The notes below the pieces were generated by a model that was not told where the DNA came from, searched no databases, and saw only the letters and a list, made by a program, of their open reading frames with translations. From contig LXYP01000021.1 of the NCBI GenBank assembly GCA_001650955.1, positions 124,001-188,000 on the forward strand: DNA of 64,000 bases, read 5' to 3'. Source of the DNA: Sphingomonadales bacterium EhC05. Its GTDB lineage: Bacteria; Pseudomonadota; Alphaproteobacteria; Sphingomonadales; Sphingomonadaceae. A program made the translations under genes and the position numbers. This document shows, piece by piece, positions 21,434-30,660 of the stretch; position 1 is the first letter of the stretch, and every line of letters begins with the position of its first letter.

Positions 21434-22972
21434 CTAGTCCCGGGTCTTCTCACATTCATATACCAGACTCTCATTGGCCTGTCGCGGCAGTTCCGCTCTG
21501 ATCGCTTTGACCATATCCGCGATATCGGCCAGCGCAGCACTATCGGTCGTGCAGGCGCGATTGCCATATTGGGCGCGGATCGCGCGGGCTTTGGTCATTG
21601 CATCGAGCCCCATCAGAAAGCGTTCCTCGGTAAATTCGCTGCGGTCGGGGCTGAAGCTGCTGATCGTCACAGTCTGCTCCTGATTGGGGACAAAAATCCG
21701 TGACCATTTGGCGCCATCGCGGCCATATTGGGTGCGGCCATTGATGCAGCCACCTTCGCCCCACTCGAGCGACAGTTCATCGACCTGAGAGACGGTGATG
21801 CGGCTGCGTTCGGGCGCCAGTCGACACTGATAGTTGCCAGCCGTCGCGATCGCCTGCACGCCATCATCCTCGTCAGAATCAGAGTCCAGCGTCGCTGCAA
21901 CGCGATCCTCTATTTCAGTGAAAGACGGCCGGGTCAGGAAGATAATCACGGCGCCGAGCACCAGCGCGCCTGCAAGGCCCGCCGCGCCAATCGCCGGATT
22001 GCGCTTGGCTTGCATGAACAGATAGGCGGATCCGCCCAATGCGGTGACCGCCAGGAACAGCAGCAAGGCCGCCATCGCCATCTGATTTTCGCGTTCGACG
22101 ATGATATCCTGTGATATGGTCGTGCGTAATTCTGCTTCTACGCGCTGCCGCTCTGCGGTTTCGATTTGCTGGGCTGCCGCGACTTTCGCCCGGGCAATGA
22201 CCTCGCGCTGCTGTTCCTGCAGGCTGATTTCCGCTGCCGACCGACATGGCGTCGCGGTCGCGGCGACCTGGACTCCCGCCTTGCGCAAAAAGGATAATAT
22301 TTCACGCGCCGACACGGCAAAACCAAATTCCGCATCATTGCCATCACTGATCGAGCCGAAACTATTTGCCCCCAGGACGCGGCCGCAATTGTCGATGAGT
22401 GGCCCACCGCTATTGCCACTGGCGATCGGGGCCGTGTGCAGCAGCGTATCAAATTGCTTGGTGGTTCTGCCGCCCGAGACGGTGCCGCGGGTTTTGACCG
22501 GGGACATCGGATTGATCAGGTCATCCAGATCCAGCCCCTGGGCGCGGTCGACCGATCCGGGATAGCCAATTGCGACGACGTCCGCGCCATCGCCGACCGG
22601 TCCGCCGAATATCGCCATGGGAGGCAGGCGCCCGCCATCCTCAACCTGGATCAGCGCGAGATCATTATTGGGTGAATAAGCGATGATCCGACCGCCATAG
22701 CTAATCCCGCCTTGGGAGGGGATGATGCCGATGACAACCGACGATTCCTGCCGCGCGATCTCGACGACATGGGCGTTGGTCACGATTTTATCCGGTGCGA
22801 CGGCAAAGCCGCTGCCATGGCCGACAAAGGCAACTTTATTGCCATCTTTTGCGGCCAGCACGACGCGGACGACCGACCGGCTGGCCGCGCTGATATCGGC
22901 AGGGTCGGCCTCGGCCGGTCCGGTCACCAAGCTGACCGCAAAAATAGTGATAATCGCCAGGAAGCGTTTCAT
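21434..22972 (-). CDS. Membrane-anchored trypsin-like serine protease
   Basis: A 512-residue S1-family protease. The signal peptide (MKRFLAIITIFAVSLVTGPAEA) is trimmed here to its hydrophobic core; the protease domain follows with the triad in TNAHVVE (His), NNDLALIQV (Asp) and GNSGGPL (Ser). Then come a Gln/Arg-rich coiled segment (about residues 245-295), two membrane helices (around AALLLFLAVTALGGS and GALVLGAVIIFL) and a C-terminal domain of about 150 residues that I do not recognise. No PDZ domain is seen, unlike DegP. The start at 22972 begins the signal peptide; an upstream in-frame start would bury it. Both the protease and C-terminal domains would be periplasmic. It may act in envelope stress or signalling, which is inference. 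Confidence 0.87.
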   Translation of the reverse strand: MKRFLAIITIFAVSLVTGPAEADPADISAASRSVVRVVLAAKDGNKVAFVGHGSGFAVAPDKIVTNAHVVEIARQESSVVIGIIPSQGGISYGGRIIAYSPNNDLALIQVEDGGRLPPMAIFGGPVGDGADVVAIGYPGSVDRAQGLDLDDLINPMSPVKTRGTVSGGRTTKQFDTLLHTAPIASGNSGGPLIDNCGRVLGANSFGSISDGNDAEFGFAVSAREILSFLRKAGVQVAATATPCRSAAEISLQEQQREVIARAKVAAAQQIETAERQRVEAELRTTISQDIIVERENQMAMAALLLFLAVTALGGSAYLFMQAKRNPAIGAAGLAGALVLGAVIIFLTRPSFTEIEDRVAATLDSDSDEDDGVQAIATAGNYQCRLAPERSRITVSQVDELSLEWGEGGCINGRTQYGRDGAKWSRIFVPNQEQTVTISSFSPDRSEFTEERFLMGLDAMTKARAIRAQYGNRACTTDSAALADIADMVKAIRAELPRQANESLVYECEKTRD

Positions 22973-23075
22973 ACCGGAGCTTTCAATTCTGCGCAGGCCC
23001 CATGTCATGTGGAGCCTCATGTGGATGTAGCGCTACATAACCCAAAGCTCCGCATCAAGTGCAGAGCTTATAGGA

Positions 23076-25241
23076 TCAAACAAAACTATAGGGATCGACA
23101 TCAACGCCGACGCGAACGGCGCGCGGCCATTCCAGCTTCTCCAGCCAGTCGCGCAGGATATCCTGCAAATCGACCGACCGCAGCGAATGGACGAGCAGCC
23201 GGTGCCGGTGCCGCCCGCGCAGCATCGCCAGCGGAGCAGGGGCCGGTCCAAAGACCGAAAAGCCATCGACTTTCGGAGCGGTCTGACCGATCAGTCGCGC
23301 GGTTTCCATCGCCTCGCTATTATCTTCGGATGATATGATAATCGCTGCCCAGCGCGCAAAGGGCGGGGCCTGGGCCGCACGCCGCGCTTCAATTTCTGCG
23401 GCATAAAAGCCGTCGCGGTCATTTTCGATCAGCGCCTGGATGACCCGCGCTTTGGGCTGGCGGGTCTGGACATAGACATGGCCGGGTTTTGCAGCACGCC
23501 CGGCGCGTCCAGCAACTTGTGCGATTTGCTGGAAACTGCGTTCGGCGGCGCGCAGGTCTCCGCCTTCGAGACCGATATCGGCGTCGACCACACCGACGAG
23601 GGTCAGATTGGGAAAATGATAGCCTTTGGTGACCAGCTGCGTGCCCACCACGATATCAATCGCACCCGCTTCCATCTGGGTGACAAAATCGGCGGCGCGT
23701 TGCGGCGACCATATCGTGTCTGACGTTACAATCGCGGTGCGCGCGGCGGGAAACAGCATCTTCACCTCGTCGCAGATTCGCTCGACCCCGGGACCGCAGG
23801 CGACAAGCGAGTCCTCATCCCCACATTCCGGGCATTTTTCCGGAACCGGAATGACATGTCCGCAATGGTGGCAGGCGAGCCGCTGGGTCAGGCGATGTTC
23901 GACCATCCAGGCGGTGCAATTGGGGCAGTTGATCCGGTCACCGCAGGTTCGGCACAGGGTCAGCGGCGCAAAACCGCGGCGATTAAGGAAGAGCAGCGAC
24001 TGCTCGCCCTTGCCGAGATTGTCTTCCAGCGCGTTGATCAGTGACGGCGCCAGCCAGGACCCGCGCGCCGGTATATCCTGAGTCAGGTCAAGCGCCTCGA
24101 TCGTCGGCATCGTCGCACCGCCGAAGCGGGCGGGCAGTTCGAGCAACTGATAATTGCCCTGTTCCACCTGATGCCGGCTTTCAATCGCGGGGGTGGCGGA
24201 TGCCAGCACCACCGGGATCTGCTCATGCAGCCCGCGCATCACCGCGACATCGCGGGCGTGATAGCGGACACCATCTTCCTGCTTGAAACTGCTTTCATGG
24301 GCTTCATCGACAATGATCAGCCCCAAATTGGCATAAGGCAGGAACAAGGCTGAGCGCGCCCCGACAACGACCTTGGCGCTGCCATCGGCCAGCGCGCGCC
24401 AGTTTTTCTTGCGGTCCGACTGTTTCATCCCGCTGTGCCAGGCCACCGGTTCCGCGCCGAACCGGGCATGAAAGCGATTGAGAAATGGTTCTGTCAGCGC
24501 AATTTCGGGCAGCAGCACAAGCACTTGCCGGTCTTGTCTGAGAGCTTCGGCGACCGCCTCGAAATAGACTTCGGTCTTGCCCGACCCGGTCACGCCGTCG
24601 AGCAGATAGGGCTGGAATTTGCGGTCTTGCACCGCCTTGATCAAGGTCGCGCTGACGCGCTTCTGATCGTCGCTCAGGTCAACAATGTCATGATCGGGTG
24701 CGGGCAAGGCGAGATCGGCGAACGGCGCGATCTCGATCCGGTCAAACATGCCGAGCTTCTCGAGGCCCCGGATGACCGCGACCGAGACATCGGCTTTAAA
24801 AGACAGTTCGCTGATCGTTCCTTGCACATCGATCAGTTTGTCCAGCGCCTGTTCGCGCTGCGGTGTCATCCGATCGGGTAGCGTACCGTTGAGGCGATAT
24901 TCGATCATCGGCCGGGTGTCCGCAAATGCAGCACCGCTCGACAGGACCATTCGCAACACCGAAGCCGGTGAAGCAAAATAATAGCTGGCGGTCCATTCGA
25001 TCAACCGGCGCAACGGCGCGCGCAAAGGCGGTACTTCGCGGACTTCAAGCAATGGCCGCAGCTTCTTGAAATCAATTTCTTCCGACGGAAAACTCTCCGG
25101 CTCCCAGACAACGCCGGGGACTTTGCGGGGCCCGAGCGGGACCATGACAACGGAGCCGAAAGGGGCATCCATAGCTTCCGGCACCCGGTAATCGAGTGGG
25201 CCCAAGGCGGCATTGAGAAGAAGGACGCGGACGCGATTCAT
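23076..25241 (-). CDS. priA: Primosomal protein N' (replication restart helicase)
   Basis: A superfamily 2 DNA helicase of about 721 residues that reloads the replisome at stalled forks. Motifs are Walker A GVTGSGKTEVY, DEAH in IVDEAHESSFKQ, the eight-cysteine zinc region (CRTCGDRINCPNC, CHHCG, CPECG) and GRAGRAAKPG in the C-terminal helicase lobe. The N-terminal DNA-binding domain begins RVRVLLLNAALGPLDYRVP. ATG at 25239-25241 and ATG at 25245-25247 are both possible starts. In related genomes priA often lies close to the atp operon; here they are separated by an accessory block of about 6 kb. Confidence 0.96.
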   Translation of the reverse strand: MNRVRVLLLNAALGPLDYRVPEAMDAPFGSVVMVPLGPRKVPGVVWEPESFPSEEIDFKKLRPLLEVREVPPLRAPLRRLIEWTASYYFASPASVLRMVLSSGAAFADTRPMIEYRLNGTLPDRMTPQREQALDKLIDVQGTISELSFKADVSVAVIRGLEKLGMFDRIEIAPFADLALPAPDHDIVDLSDDQKRVSATLIKAVQDRKFQPYLLDGVTGSGKTEVYFEAVAEALRQDRQVLVLLPEIALTEPFLNRFHARFGAEPVAWHSGMKQSDRKKNWRALADGSAKVVVGARSALFLPYANLGLIIVDEAHESSFKQEDGVRYHARDVAVMRGLHEQIPVVLASATPAIESRHQVEQGNYQLLELPARFGGATMPTIEALDLTQDIPARGSWLAPSLINALEDNLGKGEQSLLFLNRRGFAPLTLCRTCGDRINCPNCTAWMVEHRLTQRLACHHCGHVIPVPEKCPECGDEDSLVACGPGVERICDEVKMLFPAARTAIVTSDTIWSPQRAADFVTQMEAGAIDIVVGTQLVTKGYHFPNLTLVGVVDADIGLEGGDLRAAERSFQQIAQVAGRAGRAAKPGHVYVQTRQPKARVIQALIENDRDGFYAAEIEARRAAQAPPFARWAAIIISSEDNSEAMETARLIGQTAPKVDGFSVFGPAPAPLAMLRGRHRHRLLVHSLRSVDLQDILRDWLEKLEWPRAVRVGVDVDPYSFV

Positions 25242-25306
25242 AATCATGCTATAGGCACCAAATCATCATTCGTCATTCTTGCTTTGGCGAAAATTGGAGA
25301 GCGAAA

Positions 25307-25987
25307 ATGATCTATCATCGCAGATCGCTTCTGGGCTTTGGCGCCGCCGCGGGATTGCTTGCGCTTCCGGGCTGTTCAAGCCTGCCGGCGCTCAGTCTCA
25401 CCGAAGCCGTCAAGCGGCTGCTCAGCCTGTCGTCACAAAATGCTTTCGCCGAATTGCTCCAGCCCAATGGATTTTTCGATAATCAGGTGGCCCGTATTGC
25501 GGTACCGGATTCGCTCGGCGGATCGCGGGTGACCAGCATCGCGACGGCTTTGCTGCGATCCAGGTCGATTCAGGACCGTTTGCTCAAACAGGTCAATCGC
25601 GCGGCGGAAAAGGGGGCAGAGCTCGCCGCCCCGATCGTCGCGGAAACGATCCGCAATATGAGCATTGCCGACGCGGCAGCGATTATCAACGGCGGGCCGC
25701 GCGCAGCGACCAAATTGTTACAAGGTCAATTGGGCGACTCATTGGTCGAGCGGATGTTGCCCGGCATTGGCAATGGATTGAGACTGTTTGACAATGACAT
25801 TATCAATCTTGTGTTGTCGCAAGCCACCAATATCGATTTTGCCAGCGTCAGTCGCGATGTCACGAGCAAGGTCAGCGACGCGATCTATCGATCGATCGGG
25901 GCGCAGGAAGAATCCATCCGCGCCAATCCGCAGGCCACCAATGACCCGTTGCTGATTGCGATCCTCGGTGTTGGCCAGGCTTTTTGA
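25307..25987 (+). CDS. DUF4197 family exported protein
   Basis: A 226-residue protein of the DUF4197 family, function unknown. The N-terminus has an RRS start and a hydrophobic run ending ALPGCSS, which could be a lipoprotein signal with cysteine near residue 23, though the proline at -2 is unusual. The remainder is alpha-helical with TEAVKRLLSLSSQNAF and DALLIAILGVGQAF-like ends (here DPLLIAILGVGQAF), typical of the family. It is divergent from priA and precedes the aldolase gene by about 160 bases. Confidence 0.85.
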   Translation: MIYHRRSLLGFGAAAGLLALPGCSSLPALSLTEAVKRLLSLSSQNAFAELLQPNGFFDNQVARIAVPDSLGGSRVTSIATALLRSRSIQDRLLKQVNRAAEKGAELAAPIVAETIRNMSIADAAAIINGGPRAATKLLQGQLGDSLVERMLPGIGNGLRLFDNDIINLVLSQATNIDFASVSRDVTSKVSDAIYRSIGAQEESIRANPQATNDPLLIAILGVGQAF

Positions 25988-26144
25988 CGGGCAGCTTGGC
26001 ATATTCCGTTCTCAACTGATCTGACCCGGGAATTTTCCCCCAATCTATCCACAGCTTTTTGCCGGTTAAGACCGGGCGGCAGTTTCCCGGCTTGCGGAAA
26101 GCGGATAGGCGATAGGCGATAACCTTATATCTGGAGCCAATCCG

Positions 26145-26798
26145 ATGAAATTTTTCGTTGATACTGCCGACACCGCGGAAATCGCCGACCTTGCTGCGAC
26201 CGGCATGGTCGATGGCGTCACCACCAATCCTTCGCTGATCAAGAAATCCGGGCGGGATATCATGGAAGTGACCAAGGAAATCTGTGGTCTGACCGATGGG
26301 CCTGTTTCTGCGGAGGTTGTGGCGCTGGATCATGCGACGATGATGCAGGAAGCGGAAGTCCTGCGGAAAATCGCGGATAATGTGTGCATCAAAGTGCCGC
26401 TCACCATCGATGGTCTCAAGACCTGCAAGGCGCTGACCAACGAGGGGACGATGGTCAATGTGACCTTATGTTTCTCTGCCAATCAGGCCTTGCTCGCGGC
26501 CAAGGCCGGAGCCAGTTTCATCTCCCCCTTTGTCGGACGGCATGATGACAATGGTTTTGATGGCATGCGGCTGATCGACGATATCCGCTTGATCTATGAC
26601 AATTATGCTTATGATACAGAAATCCTCGTCGCATCGATCCGGCATCCGGTTCATGTACTCGAATCTGCACGGATCGGTGCCGATGTCGCAACCATGCCGC
26701 CGAACGTCATTCGCGGTCTGTTCAAACATGTGCTCACCGACAAGGGCATTGAAGGCTTTTTGAAAGACTGGGCTGATACCGGTCAGAATATCGGTTGA
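26145..26798 (+). CDS. Transaldolase / fructose-6-phosphate aldolase family
   Basis: A 217-residue class I aldolase of the small transaldolase (TalC/FSA) family. The Schiff-base lysine is in CIKVPLT (K83), and [13 protein letters not shown] and [14 protein letters not shown] are conserved family segments. In most alphaproteobacteria this protein serves as transaldolase of the pentose phosphate pathway; some members cleave fructose 6-phosphate instead, and sequence alone does not settle which. It is a cytosolic decamer in characterised relatives. A REP-like repeat follows the stop. Confidence 0.92.
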   Translation: MKFFVDTADTAEIADLAATGMVDGVTTNPSLIKKSGRDIMEVTKEICGLTDGPVSAEVVALDHATMMQEAEVLRKIADNVCIKVPLTIDGLKTCKALTNEGTMVNVTLCFSANQALLAAKAGASFISPFVGRHDDNGFDGMRLIDDIRLIYDNYAYDTEILVASIRHPVHVLESARIGADVATMPPNVIRGLFKHVLTDKGIEGFLKDWADTGQNIG

Positions 26799-26872
26799 AC
26801 GATATGGCACGATCTCAATGGTGCCATCCACAACTTGCGTCGCACCGTATCGCGCGTCATTCTGAAACTTCC

Positions 26873-26949
26873 GTTCGTCCTGAACTCAGTTCAGGATCCC
26901 TGAAGTAAAGCCCGGCTTGGGATATCCTGAAACAAGTTCAGGATGACGG
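26873..26949. repeat. REP-like inverted repeats
   Basis: Two hairpin-forming units: CGTCCTGAACTCAGTTCAGGA, shortened here to its arms TCCTGAAC/GTTCAGGA, and ATCCTGAAACAAGTTCAGGAT with the same CCTGAA...TTCAGG arms. They fill the space between two convergent genes (aldolase and LpoA-like). The type resembles the TCCTGAAC/CTTGTTTCAGG intergenic repeats of sphingomonads. Confidence 0.75.
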
Positions 26950-26954
26950 ACCTA

Positions 26955-28145
26955 TCAAAAGCCCTTGGGTGCGGCGTCGATTACGGCAAAGCTGCCGTTG
27001 CGGATTTCCTGCACTTCCAGCGCGCGTTCCGAAATGCCGTCGCGGCGGAAACGGAATACCCCGTCCAGACCAATGAAGCCGCCGCTGTCGGTGAGCTGAT
27101 TGATCGGGAAGGGGGTACCGACTTCCCATCTCCGCGCGACTTTGACCGTCAACAGCACAGAATCATAGCCGAGGCTGGACAGGCGGAAAGGCGCACGGCC
27201 ATAGCGGGCACGATATTTGTCCGCATATTGACTATATAGGCCATCGGAAACACTGGCAAACCAGGCGCCGCGCATCGCGCGTGAACCGGCGAGATTGCTG
27301 CTTGTGTTCCACAAGTCCGTGCCGAGAATTTTCGCGGTCCCGCTTGTATTTTGACGAATGAAGGGCGCTGCTTTCGCGGCCATTTCACCATTGTCCGCCA
27401 GCAGGACAGCGTCAAATTCGCCATTGTCGCCGAGTTTTTTGGTCGCCGCTTCGACCGATCTGGAATCGCGATTGAAGGTTTGAATCGAGGTGACCGTACC
27501 GCCGACATCCTTGACCTTGCGGAGCAGGGTCGATGAGGCGCGCTGGCCATATACGCCATTGGGAACAAGTGCGGCAAAGCGGCTCATGCCCTGGGATGTG
27601 GCATATTCTACCACCCGGTCAATCGACTGGGACGGGATATGGCCGAGAATGTAAACATTGCGGCCAGCCGCGCCAGTATCGTTTGAAAAGCTCAGGATCG
27701 GAACGCCGGCAGGGCGCGCGACGCGTGCGGTGGCAACGACATTATCGCTCAGCAGCGGTCCGAGGATCAGCTTATTACCGTCCGCGATGGCTTTGCGGGC
27801 CGCGGCCGATGCGCCGAGCGCTGTGTCATAGCTGGTCATCCGGATATTCGCGGCCTGCGTGTCGAGCAGCGCCATCGTCGTGGCATTGGCGAGAGACTGA
27901 CCGACGCCCGCATTCTTGCCGCTCAACGGTACCAATAGCGCAATGCGATGATGTTTCTGGTCATCCGGCAGCGCGCTGGTCACGGGTGGCGGCGTCGGTG
28001 TCGGTCTTGGCGGCGGCTCAGCGCCCCGCGGGATCACTGTCGCGCAACCAGCGAGTAAAATGACGGATGCCAATCCCATCCAGCGCAACGAACGCCGCTT
28101 GGTTTCAACTTGTCTGTCTGGTGATTTATCTGCCATGATACTCAT
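26955..28145 (-). CDS. LpoA-like penicillin-binding protein activator, lipoprotein
   Basis: A 396-residue outer-membrane lipoprotein with a periplasmic-binding-protein fold, of the type annotated as penicillin-binding protein activator. The lipobox is ideal (SVILLAGC) after a basic N-terminus. A Pro-rich linker follows, then the PBP1-like fold with IALLVPLSGKNAGVGQSL, KLILGPLLSDNV and SLGYDSVLLT. The start at ATG 28143-28145 has GGAG seven bases upstream; a further in-frame start upstream is not supported. In E. coli, LpoA activates PBP1A; transfer of that role to alphaproteobacteria is inference. It is divergent from yraN, and the usually intervening rsmI gene is absent. Confidence 0.85.
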   Translation of the reverse strand: MSIMADKSPDRQVETKRRSLRWMGLASVILLAGCATVIPRGAEPPPRPTPTPPPVTSALPDDQKHHRIALLVPLSGKNAGVGQSLANATTMALLDTQAANIRMTSYDTALGASAAARKAIADGNKLILGPLLSDNVVATARVARPAGVPILSFSNDTGAAGRNVYILGHIPSQSIDRVVEYATSQGMSRFAALVPNGVYGQRASSTLLRKVKDVGGTVTSIQTFNRDSRSVEAATKKLGDNGEFDAVLLADNGEMAAKAAPFIRQNTSGTAKILGTDLWNTSSNLAGSRAMRGAWFASVSDGLYSQYADKYRARYGRAPFRLSSLGYDSVLLTVKVARRWEVGTPFPINQLTDSGGFIGLDGVFRFRRDGISERALEVQEIRNGSFAVIDAAPKGF

Positions 28146-28410
28146 ATGCCTGCTCCTGCCCCGGTCGCTTCTATATCGTTGCCGCACCAATCGGCAACCG
28201 TGGAGATGAGATTGTAAGGCGAGCGATGATCGCAGGTCAGCAATGACTATTGTTAGATTTGATCTAAGAAATACTATTCAAAATACTGAATAATAATATT
28301 AAAAACTATAACTTAGCGAATGAGACGGGCAATGATCGCCTGATGACGGACGGAATTTTGATGATTGAGAGATGTAAAATTGTCTCACCGCCAAGGTCGC
28401 GAGCGATATC
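28146..28410. other. AT-rich spacer where rsmI is often found
   Basis: This 265-base spacer separates the divergent LpoA-like and yraN genes. It contains an AT-rich tract with an inverted repeat, TATTCA and TGAATA six bases apart near 28275-28292. There is no frame that could encode the 16S rRNA methyltransferase RsmI. The tract probably holds promoters for both genes. Confidence 0.5.
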
Positions 28411-28764
28411 ATGAATCGCGCCGAGGCCGAGCGACAGGGGCGGAGAGCGGAAAAGACCGCTGCCCGCTGGCTGCGGCTGCACGGCTGGCGGATATTGGCG
28501 AAGCGGGTGCGGACGCCGCGCGGCGAAGTGGATCTGATCGCGCGACGAGGCAGGCTGGTCGCCTTTGTCGAGGTCAAGGCGCGGACCAGGCTGGCGGATC
28601 TTGCCACGTCGATCGACCAGCGCCGCTTGCAACGGGTCGCGAACGCTGCCGAGATACTCTACCCGGAATATTGCAAATATGGCGAGGATATGCGGATCGA
28701 CGTCATTCTGGTGGCGCCGCGCCGCTTGCCGATTCATCTGGTGAACGTCTGGCATGGATTTTAA
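28411..28764 (+). CDS. yraN: YraN/UPF0102 nuclease-like protein
   Basis: A 117-residue protein of the UPF0102 family, with a restriction-endonuclease-like fold. The putative catalytic residues are in GEVDLIARR (E, D) and FVEVKAR (ExK). The N-terminal AEAERQGRRAEKTAARWL segment is typical. Function is not established; a Holliday-junction-type or DNA-uptake nuclease role has been suggested for the family. It normally sits between rsmI and gshB; here gshB follows after about 240 bases. Confidence 0.9.
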   Translation: MNRAEAERQGRRAEKTAARWLRLHGWRILAKRVRTPRGEVDLIARRGRLVAFVEVKARTRLADLATSIDQRRLQRVANAAEILYPEYCKYGEDMRIDVILVAPRRLPIHLVNVWHGF

Positions 28765-28857
28765 GACGTACGGCAATCGGCTGCGTTCCGAAGTCGCCTG
28801 ACTTCGCGAGTATAAGGAAGCGTGCGTAATTTTCCTTTATCCCGGCAAAGCAAAAGG

Positions 28858-28882
28858 TCCTTCGACAAGCTCCGGATCAATG
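28858..28882. repeat. REP-like half element
   Basis: The sequence GTCCTTCGACAAGCTCCGGAT in the yraN-gshB spacer is a degenerate half of the CCTTCGACA-AGCTC family seen at several other places in the window (32.3, 36.2, 36.8 and 60.7 kb). No partner arm is evident here. Confidence 0.5.
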
Positions 28883-29005
28883 GCTAGAAATAGCATTCTT
28901 CCGCTCATCTCGAGCGCAGTTGCAGGAAATAGTCCTTGCTATCAATGTGTCTCGACTAGGCGCGATGCGAACGGTAAGTGAGAGCGAAAAATCTAAGGAA
29001 TATTC

Positions 29006-29956
29006 ATGACCCTGAAAATAGCCGTACAAATGGACGCCATGGAAAGCGTCAACATCGCCGGCGACAGCAGTTTCGCGTTGATGATTGCGGCTCAGAACCG
29101 CGGGCATCAGCTGTTCCATTATGATGTCCGGGGCCTGACCCTGCATGCCAATGGCCGCCTGACCACGCCGGCCCATCCGGTGACCGTACGGCCGGTGCAA
29201 GGCGATCATTTCACTTTCGGCGACCCGGTCAAGCTCGACCTTGGCAGCGATGTCGATGTCGTGCTGATGCGGCAGGACCCGCCGTTTCATGTCGGCTATA
29301 TCACCGCGACTCACCTGCTCGAGCGGATCGAAGGCGAGACTCTGGTGGTCAACAACCCGGTTTCCGTCCGCAACGCCCCTGAGAAAGTCTATGTGCTCGA
29401 CTATGCGCAATTTATGCCGCCGACCCTGATCACCCGCGACCTCGACGAAGTGCGTGCCTTTCAGGCCGAACATGGCAGTATCGTGGTCAAGCCGCTGCAC
29501 GGAAATGGCGGCAAGGCGATCTTCCTGGTGCCAGAAGATGGCAGCAATTTGAGTGCCTTGTTCGAGGTATTTAACCAGACTTGGCCAGAGCCGCATATGG
29601 TCCAGCCGTTTCTCCCCGAAGTTCATGAGGGCGACAAGCGCATCGTCCTGATCGACGGCGAAGTGGCCGGCGCGATCAACCGCAAGCCTGGCGAAGGCGA
29701 ATTTCGCAGCAACCTCGCGCAAGGCGGCTATGCCGAACCGGCGGAGCTGACCGAGCGCGAAAAGGAAATCTGCGCGGCGATGGGTCCGGACCTCAAACGG
29801 CTCGGGCTGATCTTTGTCGGGATCGACGTGATTGGCGGCAAATGGCTGACCGAAATCAACGTGACCTCACCGACCGGGATTGTCGCGATTGGCAATTATG
29901 ATGGCACCGATCTGGCGGGGATGATTCTGGATGCGATTGAGGCGAGGGTGGAGTGA
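29006..29956 (+). CDS. gshB: Glutathione synthase
   Basis: An ATP-grasp enzyme of 316 residues that joins gamma-glutamylcysteine and glycine. The N-terminal prokaryotic GSH synthetase domain begins LKIAVQMDAMESVNIAGDSSF (diagnostic MDAM and DSSF), followed by the ATP-grasp core with RQDPPFHVGYITATHLLE, NGGKAIF and INRKPGEGEFRSNLAQGG (glycine-rich loop). The C-terminal GIDVIGGKWLTEINVTSPTG holds metal and substrate residues. AAGGAA precedes the ATG at 29006. Two glutathione-linked proteins (GST at 54 kb, GFA family at 19 kb) are in the window, consistent with an active glutathione system. Confidence 0.96.
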   Translation: MTLKIAVQMDAMESVNIAGDSSFALMIAAQNRGHQLFHYDVRGLTLHANGRLTTPAHPVTVRPVQGDHFTFGDPVKLDLGSDVDVVLMRQDPPFHVGYITATHLLERIEGETLVVNNPVSVRNAPEKVYVLDYAQFMPPTLITRDLDEVRAFQAEHGSIVVKPLHGNGGKAIFLVPEDGSNLSALFEVFNQTWPEPHMVQPFLPEVHEGDKRIVLIDGEVAGAINRKPGEGEFRSNLAQGGYAEPAELTEREKEICAAMGPDLKRLGLIFVGIDVIGGKWLTEINVTSPTGIVAIGNYDGTDLAGMILDAIEARVE

Positions 29957-30019
29957 GAATTTGAAGTCTGTTTCGTTGCAAAAGCCGGTGCTAGAGAAAA
30001 TCCGCGGCAATGGCATGAT

Positions 30020-30448
30020 CTAAGAGCTGCCGCTGCGCAGTCGCCGCACGACTAAATCCCAGGGTATCAGCAAGATGATGGGCACCACCAAAGCGCAGGC
30101 AAAAAATGTTTCCGCAAGCGATGGATCGAGCGGACCATTGAACCACGCCGGCAGGCCGACAAGGCCCAGCCAAAGCAGCTTCCATGTCACTTCGAAGAGC
30201 AGGAGCGGCAGCATGAGGATGGGGCGGAACAGTCCGATGATACTCAATAGACATAATGCGCTGAGCATGCATATCACGACTCCATGCATGATCTCCCAAT
30301 CCGGACCAAGCTCAGCCAGCAGCGGCAGCTGAACCAAAGCCAGCCCGAATACCAGCGGGGCATAGGCCAGTCGAAGAAGATTTAGTCGCAAGCGACTGAG
30401 TTCAAATCGTTGCGAAATTGACTTTCCGGTCATCGGCCTCGCATTCAC
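30020..30448 (-). CDS. Membrane protein of unknown function
   Basis: A 142-residue protein with about four hydrophobic helices (around AYAPLVFGLALVQL, GVVICMLSALCLLSI, MLPLLLFEVTWKLLW and CALVVPIILLIPW). I know no function. The start is probably GTG at 30446-30448, which overlaps the stop of the XRE regulator gene in a GTGA arrangement; ATG at 30431-30433 is the alternative. It appears to be the last gene of the DUF2975-XRE operon. Confidence 0.72.
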   Translation of the reverse strand: MNARPMTGKSISQRFELSRLRLNLLRLAYAPLVFGLALVQLPLLAELGPDWEIMHGVVICMLSALCLLSIIGLFRPILMLPLLLFEVTWKLLWLGLVGLPAWFNGPLDPSLAETFFACALVVPIILLIPWDLVVRRLRSGSS

Positions 30449-30660
30449 TCCGCCTCTTCCGGCTCATAACGGAGCAGATCGCCGGGTTCGCATTTCAGTT
30501 CCCGGCAGATCGCCTCGAGCGTCGTAAAGCGCATGGCCTTGGCCTTGCCGGTTTTGAGGATCGATAGATTTGCCAATGTGATATCCACGCGCTCGGCCAG
30601 TTCGGTCAATGTCATGCGATTATCATGCAGCAGATCGTCAAGTTTAACCTGAATGGGCAT
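30445..30660 (-). CDS. XRE/YozG-family HTH regulator
   Basis: A 71-residue Cro/C1-type helix-turn-helix protein. The HTH is in LTELAERVDITLANLSILKTGKA (recognition helix around ITLANLSILKTG), followed by LEAICRELKCEPGDLL, typical of YozG-like regulators that accompany DUF2975 membrane proteins. Its ATG overlaps the stop of the DUF2975 gene by one base (TAATG). It probably binds the palindrome upstream of the operon, giving autoregulation, which is inference. Confidence 0.88.
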   Translation of the reverse strand: MPIQVKLDDLLHDNRMTLTELAERVDITLANLSILKTGKAKAMRFTTLEAICRELKCEPGDLLRYEPEEAE

